From JBJKSO01 sp046703825 (GTDB taxonomy: Bacteria; Chloroflexota; Dormibacteria; Aeolococcales; Bog-877): a DNA stretch of 50,930 nucleotides. The notes beneath the pieces were generated by a model, which worked only from the letters and a program-made list of their open reading frames with translations, did not search any database and had not been told where the DNA came from. Shown here piece after piece: positions 43,985-50,930 of the stretch. Each line of letters begins with the position of its first letter. The first letter of the stretch is position 1. The stretch covers positions 1 to 50,930 of the forward strand of contig JBJKSO010000010.1 in NCBI GenBank assembly GCA_046703825.1, read 5' to 3'. The position numbers were made by a program, and so were the translations under genes.

Positions 43985-44737
43985 ATGGACGTTACCGCCT
44001 ACATCGCGGCGCTGAAGAAGGAGGGTGCGGCGCTCGCGGCCGCAGCCGAGCTGGCCGGGCCGACCGCCCAAGTTCCGACCTGCCCCGGCTGGCAGGTGGA
44101 AGACCTCCTGCGCCACATCGGATATGTCCATCGCTGGGCCTGCCGCTTCGTCACCGATGGACTCGAACAGGCCGCTACCAAGCACACCGAGCACGAGGTG
44201 CTGCGGCTGGGCCCGCCCAGGGAGTCGCTCGTGGACTGGTACCGCGAGGGACTAGACAACCTTGCAAGAGCACTGGGACGGGCGGCACCCGACCTGCAGT
44301 GCTGGACGTTCCTGGCCGCACCCTCGCCGCTGCTCTTCTGGGCACGCCGGCAGGGCCACGAAACCGCGATCCACCGCGTGGACGCCCAGGTCGCGGCCGG
44401 CGTGACTCCGGCCGCTTTCGACCCGGAGTTCGCCTCGGACGGCATCGAGGAGCTGCTGTTCGGCTTTCTGAGCCGGCGCAAGCCCGAGACCGCCAACCTT
44501 GAGCCACTGGTCGTGCTCACCGCGACCGACGCCGTAGAGAGCTGGCGACTGGCCCGCGCCGGGCGCGCGTTCGTGACCAGCCGGTCTTCGGATGCCGCCC
44601 CCTGCCAGGTGCAGGGGGCGGCCGCCGACCTGTACCTGACTCTCTGGAACCGGCCCACCGCCGGTCCCCTGCGCTCGCAAGGGGACTCCAGCTGGTTGGA
44701 CTGGTGGCGGGAAGTGGTGCAGGTCACCTGGAAGTAG
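43985..44737 (+). CDS. Maleylpyruvate isomerase family (DinB-like) mycothiol-type enzyme
   Basis: This 250-residue protein has the MDMPI N-terminal DinB-like helical bundle (about residues 5-150) and an MDMPI C-terminal-like domain (about 165-245). Likely metal ligands are His in DLLRHIGYVHRW (near 44) and the His residues of RQGHETAIHRVDAQ. Members use mycothiol in Actinobacteria, but many remain uncharacterised; the thiol cofactor here is unknown. TAGATT (43970-43975) lies nine bases before the ATG, with no Shine-Dalgarno, so the mRNA is probably leaderless. It is six bases from the MBL gene and likely co-transcribed. Confidence 0.83.
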   Translation: MDVTAYIAALKKEGAALAAAAELAGPTAQVPTCPGWQVEDLLRHIGYVHRWACRFVTDGLEQAATKHTEHEVLRLGPPRESLVDWYREGLDNLARALGRAAPDLQCWTFLAAPSPLLFWARRQGHETAIHRVDAQVAAGVTPAAFDPEFASDGIEELLFGFLSRRKPETANLEPLVVLTATDAVESWRLARAGRAFVTSRSSDAAPCQVQGAAADLYLTLWNRPTAGPLRSQGDSSWLDWWREVVQVTWK

Positions 44738-44742
44738 CGCGG

Positions 44743-45561
44743 GTGGCAGAGGACTCGGCGCTCCAGGCCTGGGCGTCTGCGGCACCAGGGGTGCACGTCC
44801 TGCGAGTTCCAGAGTTCGAGATGAACGTGGGACTGCTTGTAGGCGCGCACACGGCTCTGGTGGTGGACTCCGGAACCTCCCTCGCCCGCGGCCAATGGAT
44901 TCGGGCGGCGGCAACGCAGGTCACATCGGCGGCGCTGCTGCTGGTCAACACCCACTGTCATTTCGACCACACCTTCGGCAACGCCGCCTTCAAGGCGGGA
45001 GAAATCTACGGGCACAGCAACTGCGCTGCTGCGCTCCGCGACTCAGGCGAAGAGCAGCGCGCATCGGTGCTGGCCGCGGTCGACGATGAGGACCTGGTGC
45101 GCCAGATCGCAGCCTCGCCACTGGTCGCTCCCGGCCGCATCGTGCAGAACGAGCTGGAGCTCGACCTGGGGGGGCACCGAGTCCGTCTCTGGCACCCGGG
45201 CCGCGGGCACACCGACGGGGACCTCTGCATCCAGAGCCTTACCACAGGCGCGCTCTTCGCCGGCGATCTGGTCGAGGAAGGCAACCCGCCCTCGTTCGGC
45301 GATTCCTATCCTTTGGATTGGCCCAACACCCTAGAGGGGCTGCTGCAGGCAACGCCGTCGTTGGTGGTTCCTGGTCACGGGCAGACGGTGACCGCCAAGT
45401 TTGTGGAGCGGCAGCGCCGCCAGATCGCGGAGCAGGTGTCAGCCTCACTCGAGGGCTCCGAGCCCGGGGGGCCATGGCCGGCGACCTTCCAAGTGGCGAG
45501 GCAACGCGCCCTCTGGCAGCTGGACCAGGCTAGCTCCGGCGGGCCAGGACAACCCGGCTGA
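44743..45561 (+). CDS. MBL-fold metallo-hydrolase
   Basis: This 272-residue metallo-beta-lactamase fold protein has the zinc motif THCHFDHTFG (HxHxDH, about residues 69-75), GRGHTDGDLCI, LFAGDLVEE and PGHG. It probably hydrolyses a thioester or lactone (glyoxalase II or lactonase-like), but the substrate is not predictable. The start GTG at 44743 follows GGAAG and sits five bases after the upstream stop; a GTG at 44704 lies inside the previous gene. Together with the MDMPI-like gene this suggests a thiol-linked detoxification pair. The C-terminal 50 residues are helical and Gln/Arg-rich. Confidence 0.87.
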   Translation: MAEDSALQAWASAAPGVHVLRVPEFEMNVGLLVGAHTALVVDSGTSLARGQWIRAAATQVTSAALLLVNTHCHFDHTFGNAAFKAGEIYGHSNCAAALRDSGEEQRASVLAAVDDEDLVRQIAASPLVAPGRIVQNELELDLGGHRVRLWHPGRGHTDGDLCIQSLTTGALFAGDLVEEGNPPSFGDSYPLDWPNTLEGLLQATPSLVVPGHGQTVTAKFVERQRRQIAEQVSASLEGSEPGGPWPATFQVARQRALWQLDQASSGGPGQPG

Positions 45562-45570
45562 TCGCTCCTT

Positions 45571-46590
45571 ATGCTGGCTTCGGTGACCTCAATCGCAACC
45601 GACATCGACATGGACCGGGCACGTGAGCGTCTCGCCGGCCTGGTTCACAAGACCCCGGTGGTCCACTCGCGCCTGACCGACGCTCGCACCGGCCTTCGGG
45701 TGTGGTTCAAAGCGGAGTCCCTTCAGCGCTCGGGCTCCTTCAAGATCCGGGGGGCTCTGAACGCGGCCCTGGCCGGCCTGGAGGCCGGAGACCGCCGCGG
45801 TCTGCTGGCGGTCTCCTCCGGCAATCACGGTCAGGCCATCGCTCTAGCCGCCCAGGAGCTGGGCCTAACCGCAACCATCGTTATGCCCGAGGGCGCCTCC
45901 CCGGTCAAGGCCGCCGCCGCCCGCGCCTACGGCGCCACGGTTGTCTCCGAGGGGGTGACCGGGGTCAACCGGGAAGAGGTGGCCCGCCAGCTGGCAGAGG
46001 AGCGCAACCTTCGGTTTATCCATCCGCACGGTGACGCCGAGGTGATCGCCGGACAGTCGACGGTGGCGCAGGAGCTAGCGCCCCAGCTGGCCGAGTTGGG
46101 GGCTGAACCCAAAGTGGTGCTGGTCCCGGTGGGCGGCGGCGGTCTCATCTCCGGGATTGCGCTGGCCGCCGAGCGCCTCTGGCCGAGCGCCAAGGTGATC
46201 GGGGTGGAGCCCGCCAACGGCGACGATGGGGCTCGGTCGCTGGCCGCGGGCCGGATGGTGACCCTGGATCGGGTGCCGGAGACCGCCGCTGATGGGGCGC
46301 GCACCCTCCATCTGGGCCAGCTGCCCTGGGAGGTGATCCGCGAGCACGTCCCGCAGATCCTGACTGTCACCGACCAACAGCTGGCCGGGGCCTGCTGGTG
46401 GTTGTGGAGCCGGACCAAGCTTGTGGTCGAGCCCACCGGAGCTTTATCGACTGCGGCGCTCTTGGAGCACGCTCAGGCTCTTGGCGAGTGGGCCGGCCCG
46501 GGCGACGACGTGGTCTGTGTCATCTCGGGAGGCAACTGCCAGCCCAGCCAGATCAGCCAGCTAACCGAGCAGCTGTCCCGGCTCGACTAG
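45571..46590 (+). CDS. Threonine/serine dehydratase-like PLP enzyme
   Basis: This 339-residue fold-type II PLP enzyme has the PLP lysine Lys58 in SGSFKIRGA, SSGNHGQA and the phosphate-binding PVGGGGL. It lacks the ACT regulatory domain of biosynthetic IlvA, so it is closer to catabolic TdcB or serine racemase. Reaction is likely Thr or Ser deamination to an alpha-keto acid. It starts nine bases after the MBL gene (ATG 45571) and ends convergently with the Kelch gene, the two stop codons sharing bases 46588-46589. Confidence 0.9.
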   Translation: MLASVTSIATDIDMDRARERLAGLVHKTPVVHSRLTDARTGLRVWFKAESLQRSGSFKIRGALNAALAGLEAGDRRGLLAVSSGNHGQAIALAAQELGLTATIVMPEGASPVKAAAARAYGATVVSEGVTGVNREEVARQLAEERNLRFIHPHGDAEVIAGQSTVAQELAPQLAELGAEPKVVLVPVGGGGLISGIALAAERLWPSAKVIGVEPANGDDGARSLAAGRMVTLDRVPETAADGARTLHLGQLPWEVIREHVPQILTVTDQQLAGACWWLWSRTKLVVEPTGALSTAALLEHAQALGEWAGPGDDVVCVISGGNCQPSQISQLTEQLSRLD

Positions 46591-48026
46591 CGCCCCAACC
46601 TGACCCAGCCCTTGCCGCCCCACAGCCAGAGCTGGTGGCTGAAGTAGCTGGAACTGCTGCTGGATGCTCCCCCAAATAGGAGCACGCCTCGCTTGTCCGG
46701 AGCCGGGGCCAGGATCTCAAAGCTGGAGACTGGCGGCTGAGCCTCACCTGCCGTCGGCACAGGCCTCCAGCTCCCCCCCTTCAGCTCCCAGGTGGTCGGC
46801 CCGGCGGACACTCCCGAGTACAGCAGTGCCGTTCCGGTCAGAGGATCGGTCGCCATCGACTCGTAGGCCAAGGGCGGCGGCGAGTTCTGCGGCCTGAGCC
46901 GGGACCAACCGTCCGCCCCCCAGGCCCAGGTGTCGCCAAGCCGCCCCTGGGAACCGTTACCGCCGAAGAGGACCAGCTTGCCAAGGTGGGGATCCCAGGC
47001 CATCGCCGCTGCTGCGCGCGGTGATGGGCTCCGCAACGGATGCAGGCGGTGCCACCCCGAGCGGTTGAAGACCCAGGTGTCGCCCAGCGGTCGGGCCTCG
47101 GCGGTGTCCCCGCCAAAGAGGATCAGCTGCTGGCTCTTCGGATCGTAGGCCAAAGCCGCGAACCTCCGGGCCGGAGGCTCGGAACCACCCCTAAAGCGGT
47201 CCCAGTGACCGTCCCAGATCCAGGTCGCCCCGCTGGGGGGAACAGTTCCCTGGAGCTGAGCACCTCCGAACATGACCACTTGATGAAGCGGCGGGAAGTA
47301 GGCCATGGACGCGTAGCCGAGGGCGGGCAGACCGGGCGGCGTGGCCTGGAGCGACCACGATCGCCCGTCCCAGATCCAGGTCTGGTGGCTGCACACCAGG
47401 TATCCGCAGCCCCCGTAGAGCAAGTCGACGTTGCGCTGGCCGTCCATGGCCATCGCCGCCGCCCCCACCGGTGCCGGTCCGGCGATCCCGGGCTGGCCGC
47501 TTACCACCAGAGCACTCCAGGTGGTGGCCGCAAGCAGCGCCAGCAGGGCTGCGGCGGCCGCGCCCACCGCGCTCCGGCGGTAGGCGCGCGAACTCCGGCC
47601 AAGCCAGGCGTCCAGGCTCCAGCAACGCCAACTGGCACCGGCCCAGAGTGCCAGGCAGCAGAGCACGTAGAGCGGCCCGGCGCTCAGATCTGTGGCCCCG
47701 GGGCTGAACGCGCCGCCCAGGCCCTCGCCGAAGAGCCACACTCCCAGGAACACCGGGATGCCAGCGAGCAAGGTTGCACGGGTGTACAGGCCCAGGGTCC
47801 ACGAGACCCCGAAAGCGGTCTCCAACGCGGCCAGCACCCCGTTGGCGGCCGCGGTCTGGCCTGAAAGCACACCGGCCGCCCAGGTCGCCAGCTCCGCCAG
47901 GGGACCGGGCAGCGCGGTTGCGGACGCCGTCAAAAAACTGGAGAAAACTTGGTAGTCGGCCGGCTGCCACTCGAGAATCGCGTCTGCTACCAGGATGAGC
48001 CCGAGGGTGATCCTGGCGATTGCCAT
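46587..48026 (-). CDS. DoxX-like membrane domain fused to a Kelch-type propeller
   Basis: This 479-residue protein has an N-terminal DoxX/DoxD-like membrane region (about residues 1-160, four hydrophobic helices beginning AIARITLGLILVADAILEW), one more helix (about 155-175), then five or six Kelch-like repeats (about 190-479). Each repeat has a Trp-x-Trp-Asp-Gly-like strand, a MAYD/MAWDP turn and a VLFGG glycine pair, for example LVLFGGNGSQGRLGDTWAW. The propeller would be extracytoplasmic. No enzyme residues were identified. The ATG at 48026 gives the DoxX-like start; a TTG at 48044 adds six residues. The fusion is unusual. Confidence 0.78.
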   Translation of the reverse strand: MAIARITLGLILVADAILEWQPADYQVFSSFLTASATALPGPLAELATWAAGVLSGQTAAANGVLAALETAFGVSWTLGLYTRATLLAGIPVFLGVWLFGEGLGGAFSPGATDLSAGPLYVLCCLALWAGASWRCWSLDAWLGRSSRAYRRSAVGAAAAALLALLAATTWSALVVSGQPGIAGPAPVGAAAMAMDGQRNVDLLYGGCGYLVCSHQTWIWDGRSWSLQATPPGLPALGYASMAYFPPLHQVVMFGGAQLQGTVPPSGATWIWDGHWDRFRGGSEPPARRFAALAYDPKSQQLILFGGDTAEARPLGDTWVFNRSGWHRLHPLRSPSPRAAAAMAWDPHLGKLVLFGGNGSQGRLGDTWAWGADGWSRLRPQNSPPPLAYESMATDPLTGTALLYSGVSAGPTTWELKGGSWRPVPTAGEAQPPVSSFEILAPAPDKRGVLLFGGASSSSSSYFSHQLWLWGGKGWVRLGR

Positions 48027-48070
48027 CCAGCGGCCGCGCTCCAAGGTCCACGCGCGACCCGCCCGCGGGC

Positions 48071-49282
48071 TTAGGACAGCAAGCCGACCAGGCGTGACAT
48101 CCCTTCCTCAAGGGCGGGCTCGCCGAGTGCGTACGAGAAGCGCAGGTACCCGGGCGCTCCGAACGCCTCACCCGGAGTCGCGGCCACCCGCACCTCATCC
48201 AAGAGGACGGCAGCCAGCTCGGCGGAGCTGCTGATGCGTCGGCCGGCAACCCGGCTGCCCAGCACCCCCTCTACCGACGGGAAGACGTAGAAGGCGCCCT
48301 GAGGCGGCGGGCACTCGAAACCGGGGACCCGCTCCAGCCAGCCGAGGATCAGCTTGCGGCGGCGGGCGAAGGCCTCCCGCAGCTGGAGCGGCACCGTCGG
48401 CCCCACGCTCAGTGCCGCCACAGCAGCGCGTTGGGAAACGTTGGAGATGTTGCCGGCCACGTGGGAGTGGAGGTTGCTGGCGGCGGTGATGAAAGGCTGG
48501 GGACCGTGCATCCACCCCACCCGCCAGCCGGTCATGGCATACGCCTTGGCCACCCCGTTCAGGCATACGGTGCGGTCCCTCAACTCTGGCACCACGGCGG
48601 GCAGGGAGTTGAATTGGGCACCGTCGTAGACGAAGTACTCGTAGATCTCGTCGCTGACCACCCAGAGCCCACGCTCGTAGACCCAGCGGCCAAGCTCCTC
48701 CATCTGCTCGCGGCTGTAGACCGCCCCGGTCGGGTTGCAGGGCGACACAAAGAGCAGCGCCTTGGTGCGGTCGGTGACGTATCGCTCCAGCTGGGCGGGC
48801 GAGGTCCGGAATCCCAGCGACTCGTCGGTCGGCACCATCACCGGGGTCCCCCCAGCCAGGGTGATGGCCTCAGGGAAGGTGACCCAGAAGGGCGACGGCA
48901 CCAGCACCTCGTCACCGGGGTTGAGCAAGGTGGCGAAGGCATGGGCCACCGCCTGCTTGGTGCCGTTGGTTATCAGGACCTGGCTCGGAGCAATCTCCAG
49001 CCCCGAGTCGCGCCTGGTCTTGGCGGCTACCGCCTCACGCAGCTCGGGCAGGCCCGCTGATGGGGAGTAGTGGTGATTGCGAGGGTCTCGGCAGGCCTCG
49101 ATGGCGGCGTGCACCGTCTCCGGCGCCGTGTTGAAGTCCGGTTCGCCAGCGGCGAACGAAATCACGTTCTCGCCGGCGGCCACCAGCTCGCGAGCCCGGC
49201 GGTCCATGGCCAAAGTCGCCGACTCGGCGACGGCGCTCACCCTGCGGGAGATTTCCTTGGGGGCTGCGATGGGCCGAGACAA
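48071..49282 (-). CDS. aspC: Aspartate aminotransferase-like class I/II PLP enzyme
   Basis: This 403-residue fold-type I aminotransferase interconverts aspartate and oxaloacetate or a related pair. It has the AGEPDF segment near residue 45, CNPTGAVYS, SDEIYEYFVYDG and the PLP lysine Lys246 in NGVAKAYAMTGWRVGW (Ala in place of the usual Ser before Lys). The C-terminal FRFSYALG-type Arg that binds the carboxylate is in YLRFSYALG. The TTG at 49282 is supported by GGGAGG (49296-49291) eight bases upstream. It is divergent from serC with 14 bases between starts, so the two 5' ends overlap. Confidence 0.92.
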   Translation of the reverse strand: MSRPIAAPKEISRRVSAVAESATLAMDRRARELVAAGENVISFAAGEPDFNTAPETVHAAIEACRDPRNHHYSPSAGLPELREAVAAKTRRDSGLEIAPSQVLITNGTKQAVAHAFATLLNPGDEVLVPSPFWVTFPEAITLAGGTPVMVPTDESLGFRTSPAQLERYVTDRTKALLFVSPCNPTGAVYSREQMEELGRWVYERGLWVVSDEIYEYFVYDGAQFNSLPAVVPELRDRTVCLNGVAKAYAMTGWRVGWMHGPQPFITAASNLHSHVAGNISNVSQRAAVAALSVGPTVPLQLREAFARRRKLILGWLERVPGFECPPPQGAFYVFPSVEGVLGSRVAGRRISSSAELAAVLLDEVRVAATPGEAFGAPGYLRFSYALGEPALEEGMSRLVGLLS

Positions 49283-49288
49283 TACACT
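49283..49288 (+). promoter_or_regulatory. Possible serC -10 element
   Basis: TACACT ends eight bases before the serC ATG, which lacks a Shine-Dalgarno (the preceding bases CCTCCC are the complement of the aspC ribosome site). A leaderless serC mRNA fits. The -35 is unclear; TTGGGG at 49257-49262 is 20 bases away. Confidence 0.3.
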
Positions 49289-49296
49289 TCCCTCCC

Positions 49297-50442
49297 ATGT
49301 CTGCGGCGGCTGACCTCGAGCTCACCGTCCCCAGCCATCTCCTGCCTAAGGACGGGCGCTTCGGCTGCGGCCCCTCTAAGGTACCGGGTGCCGCCGTCCG
49401 GGCTCTCGCGGACGCCTCGGCGGACCTGCTCGGTACCAGCCACCGGCAGGCGCCAGTGAAGCAGGTGGTCGGCGACGTCCGCTCCGGCCTCGCCGAACTC
49501 TTCTCACTGCCGGACGGATACGAGGTGGTGCTGGGCAACGGCGGCGCCAGCTGCTTCTGGGACGTCGCGGTGAGCTGCCTGATCGCGGGGCGGAGCCAGC
49601 ACCTGGTGTTCGGCGAGTTCTCCTCCAAGTTTGCGGCGGCGGCGGCGGCGGCTCCGCATCTGGCAGCGCCGCAGGTCATCGAGTCGCCTCCCGGCACCCG
49701 GCCCTCGCCGCAGCCGAGCAGTGAAGTCGACACCTACTGCCTGACCCAGAACGAGACCTCCACCGGCGTGGTGGCGCCGGTGGTGCGGGTGGGAGGCGAG
49801 GAGCAGCTGGTCCTGGTCGATGCCACCTCCGCCGCGGGAGGCTTGGCGGTCGATGTCCGCCAAGCTGACGCGTACTACTTCTCGCCGCAGAAGTGCTTTG
49901 CCTCCGAGGGCGGCCTCTGGATAGCCCTCTGCTCCCCCGCCGCCGTTAGCCGCGCGGAGGACCTGGCCGCCGGCGACCGCTGGATTCCCCCGTCGCTGAG
50001 CTTCCTGCAGGCGCTCCAGAACTCCCGCCAAAACCAGACCGTGAACACCCCCGCCATCGCCACCCTGTTCCTGCTCAACCACCAGGTGCACTGGCTCCTT
50101 GACCAGGGCGGTCTCAGCTGGGCAGTTGCGCGCTGCCGGGACTCGGCGCAGCTGGTGTACGAGTGGGCCGAGGCGCGCCCCTGGGCCAATCCGTTCGTCG
50201 CTGAACCGTCCGAGCGCAGCAGTGTGGTTGCCACCATCGACCTCGATCCCGAGATTCCGGCCCGGCGCGTCTCCGAGGTGCTGCGCCAGAACGGGATCGT
50301 GGACACGGACTCCTACCGCAAGCTGGGCCGCAACCAGTTGCGCCTAGGGCTGTTTCCCGCCGTTGAGCCGAGCGACGTCGCCCAGCTGACCCGGAGCATC
50401 GACTGGGTGGTGGAGCACCTTCAAGCCCCGGCTGCCGTCTGA
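49297..50442 (+). CDS. serC: Phosphoserine aminotransferase
   Basis: This 381-residue PLP enzyme makes phosphoserine from 3-phosphohydroxypyruvate in serine biosynthesis. It follows the mycobacterial-type SerC pattern: FGCGPSKVP, SHRQAPVK, GNGGASCFWD, FGEFSSKFA, TQNETSTGV and the PLP Lys199 in YFSPQKCFASEGG. The C-terminal SYRKLGRNQLRLGLFPAVE closes the small domain. The ATG at 49297 is 14 bases from the divergent aspC start and is probably leaderless. Serine made here could feed the nearby dehydratase-like enzyme, but no pathway link is shown. Confidence 0.9.
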   Translation: MSAAADLELTVPSHLLPKDGRFGCGPSKVPGAAVRALADASADLLGTSHRQAPVKQVVGDVRSGLAELFSLPDGYEVVLGNGGASCFWDVAVSCLIAGRSQHLVFGEFSSKFAAAAAAAPHLAAPQVIESPPGTRPSPQPSSEVDTYCLTQNETSTGVVAPVVRVGGEEQLVLVDATSAAGGLAVDVRQADAYYFSPQKCFASEGGLWIALCSPAAVSRAEDLAAGDRWIPPSLSFLQALQNSRQNQTVNTPAIATLFLLNHQVHWLLDQGGLSWAVARCRDSAQLVYEWAEARPWANPFVAEPSERSSVVATIDLDPEIPARRVSEVLRQNGIVDTDSYRKLGRNQLRLGLFPAVEPSDVAQLTRSIDWVVEHLQAPAAV

Positions 50443-50449
50443 CGGCTTT

Positions 50450-50486
50450 GTCACAGGCCGCGCCAGTTTGGAGCGGCCGGTCACAG
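50450..50486. repeat. GTCACAG direct repeat with internal inverted repeat
   Basis: GTCACAG occurs at 50450-50456 and 50480-50486, a 30-base period. Between them GGCCGC (50456-50461) and GCGGCC (50473-50478) form a 6-bp inverted repeat. TAGCAT (50488-50493) right after could be the -10 of the last gene, so this may be its operator, or the hairpin may end serC transcription; there is no T-run. Confidence 0.35.
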
Positions 50487-50529
50487 CTAGCATCGGGAGC
50501 TGCGGAGCTGGCGACCTGAGGAGGCAGGG

Positions 50530-50930
50530 TTGATCCACGGACTTCCTCTTGAACCGGTGCAGACCGCCCACAGAGCGCTGCACAGCACCGGGGACCCCAC
50601 CGCTGCGGCAGTGTCCGAGACCTTGCGCCCGTGGCTGGAACAGCTGGCCCAAGCCACGGTCGCGGACAGTCAGCTGGCCCAGCTGGTGGCCCAGCAAGTC
50701 CTGGTCGACCTGCAGGCGGTGAGCCCGGCCGCTTTCGAGGACTCCGCCCAGCTCGAGCTCTGGCTGTCGGTTCGGACACAGCAGACCCTCGGACTGTTCA
50801 CTGCCGGTGGCCCGCGCCCTGCCCGGGGAGGTGCCAAGACGGTCGCCGCGTCGGCGGGCCTCGCCTTCAGCCCGGCGCTGGCCGCCCCGCTCGCAGCCGC
50901 GGTTCTGGGCGCCGTGACCCTGGGCCTGCT
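50530..50930 (+). CDS. N-terminal part of a sigma-region-2-like membrane protein (truncated by window end)
   Basis: The TTG at 50530 has a strong ribosome binding site, GAGGAGG (50518-50524), five bases upstream, and the frame is open to the end of the window (133 codons). The first 85 residues are helical and resemble region 2 of sigma-70/ECF factors in pattern (about residues 10-80, ending LELWLSVRTQQTLGLF), but key aromatic and basic residues seem to be replaced, so DNA or core binding is doubtful. An Arg/Gly linker then leads into a hydrophobic Ala/Leu segment (about 110-133) that looks like a transmembrane helix. The family is not recognised with confidence. Confidence 0.45.
   Translation, partial: MIHGLPLEPVQTAHRALHSTGDPTAAAVSETLRPWLEQLAQATVADSQLAQLVAQQVLVDLQAVSPAAFEDSAQLELWLSVRTQQTLGLFTAGGPRPARGGAKTVAASAGLAFSPALAAPLAAAVLGAVTLGL

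Noticed and set aside
1..50930. tRNA, rRNA, CRISPR arrays and insertion sequences
   Set aside because: No cloverleaf, rRNA-like block, regularly spaced repeats or transposase motifs were seen by reading; a covariance-model scan was not possible here.

Overview
The window is GC-rich bacterial chromosome, roughly two-thirds G+C by eye, with tightly packed genes, many GTG and TTG starts and 1-4 base overlaps. The gene content suggests a member of the Chloroflexota/'Candidatus Dormibacterota' neighbourhood of the tree. It combines a Firmicutes-like gene order (spoIIIE/ftsK, cinA, recA, rny, spoVS, miaB, mutS, mutL, miaA, hflX, lexA) with actinobacterial-style features: the GlgE pathway, a mycothiol-enzyme-like MDMPI protein, leaderless genes and an SOS-controlled LysM division inhibitor. 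This placement is inference. No rRNA, tRNA, CRISPR array or intact insertion sequence was seen.

Bases 1-22321 form a housekeeping block, nearly all on the + strand: a partial envelope protein, FtsK/SpoIIIE, YajQ, CinA-type amidase, DoxX, a giant FtsX-like permease, RecA, RNase Y, a membrane HD-GYP protein, an MFS exporter, SpoVS, then the coupled miaB-mutS-mutL-miaA-hflX run facing lexA. Bases 22487-25606 hold regulators (TetR, WYL) and small enzymes (alpha/beta hydrolase, GNAT). Bases 25810-30906 look foreign: lower GC, a fused GT2-GT4 glycosyltransferase coupled to an exported glycosidase-like protein, and about 0.9 kb with no convincing gene but an 82-base inverted-repeat structure.

Bases 30898-31222 encode a small membrane LysM protein whose promoter and start codon carry two LexA-type operators. 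Bases 31324-40754 (- strand) hold Lhr helicase followed by GlgE, TreS and maltokinase, the route from trehalose through maltose-1-phosphate to alpha-glucan. Bases 40929-50930 are mixed metabolism: VOC protein, alkyltransferase-like protein, acetamidase/formamidase, MDMPI-like protein, MBL hydrolase, threonine dehydratase-like enzyme, a DoxX-Kelch fusion, divergent aspartate and phosphoserine aminotransferases, and a truncated sigma-region-2-like membrane protein.

The clearest system is an SOS circuit visible within one window: LexA-type boxes at recA, at lexA itself (two) and at the LysM gene (two, 21 bp apart). The recA and lexA promoters, with those of the HD-GYP and tetR genes, also share an unusual layout: TTG-type hexamer, 12-bp spacer, TANNNT.
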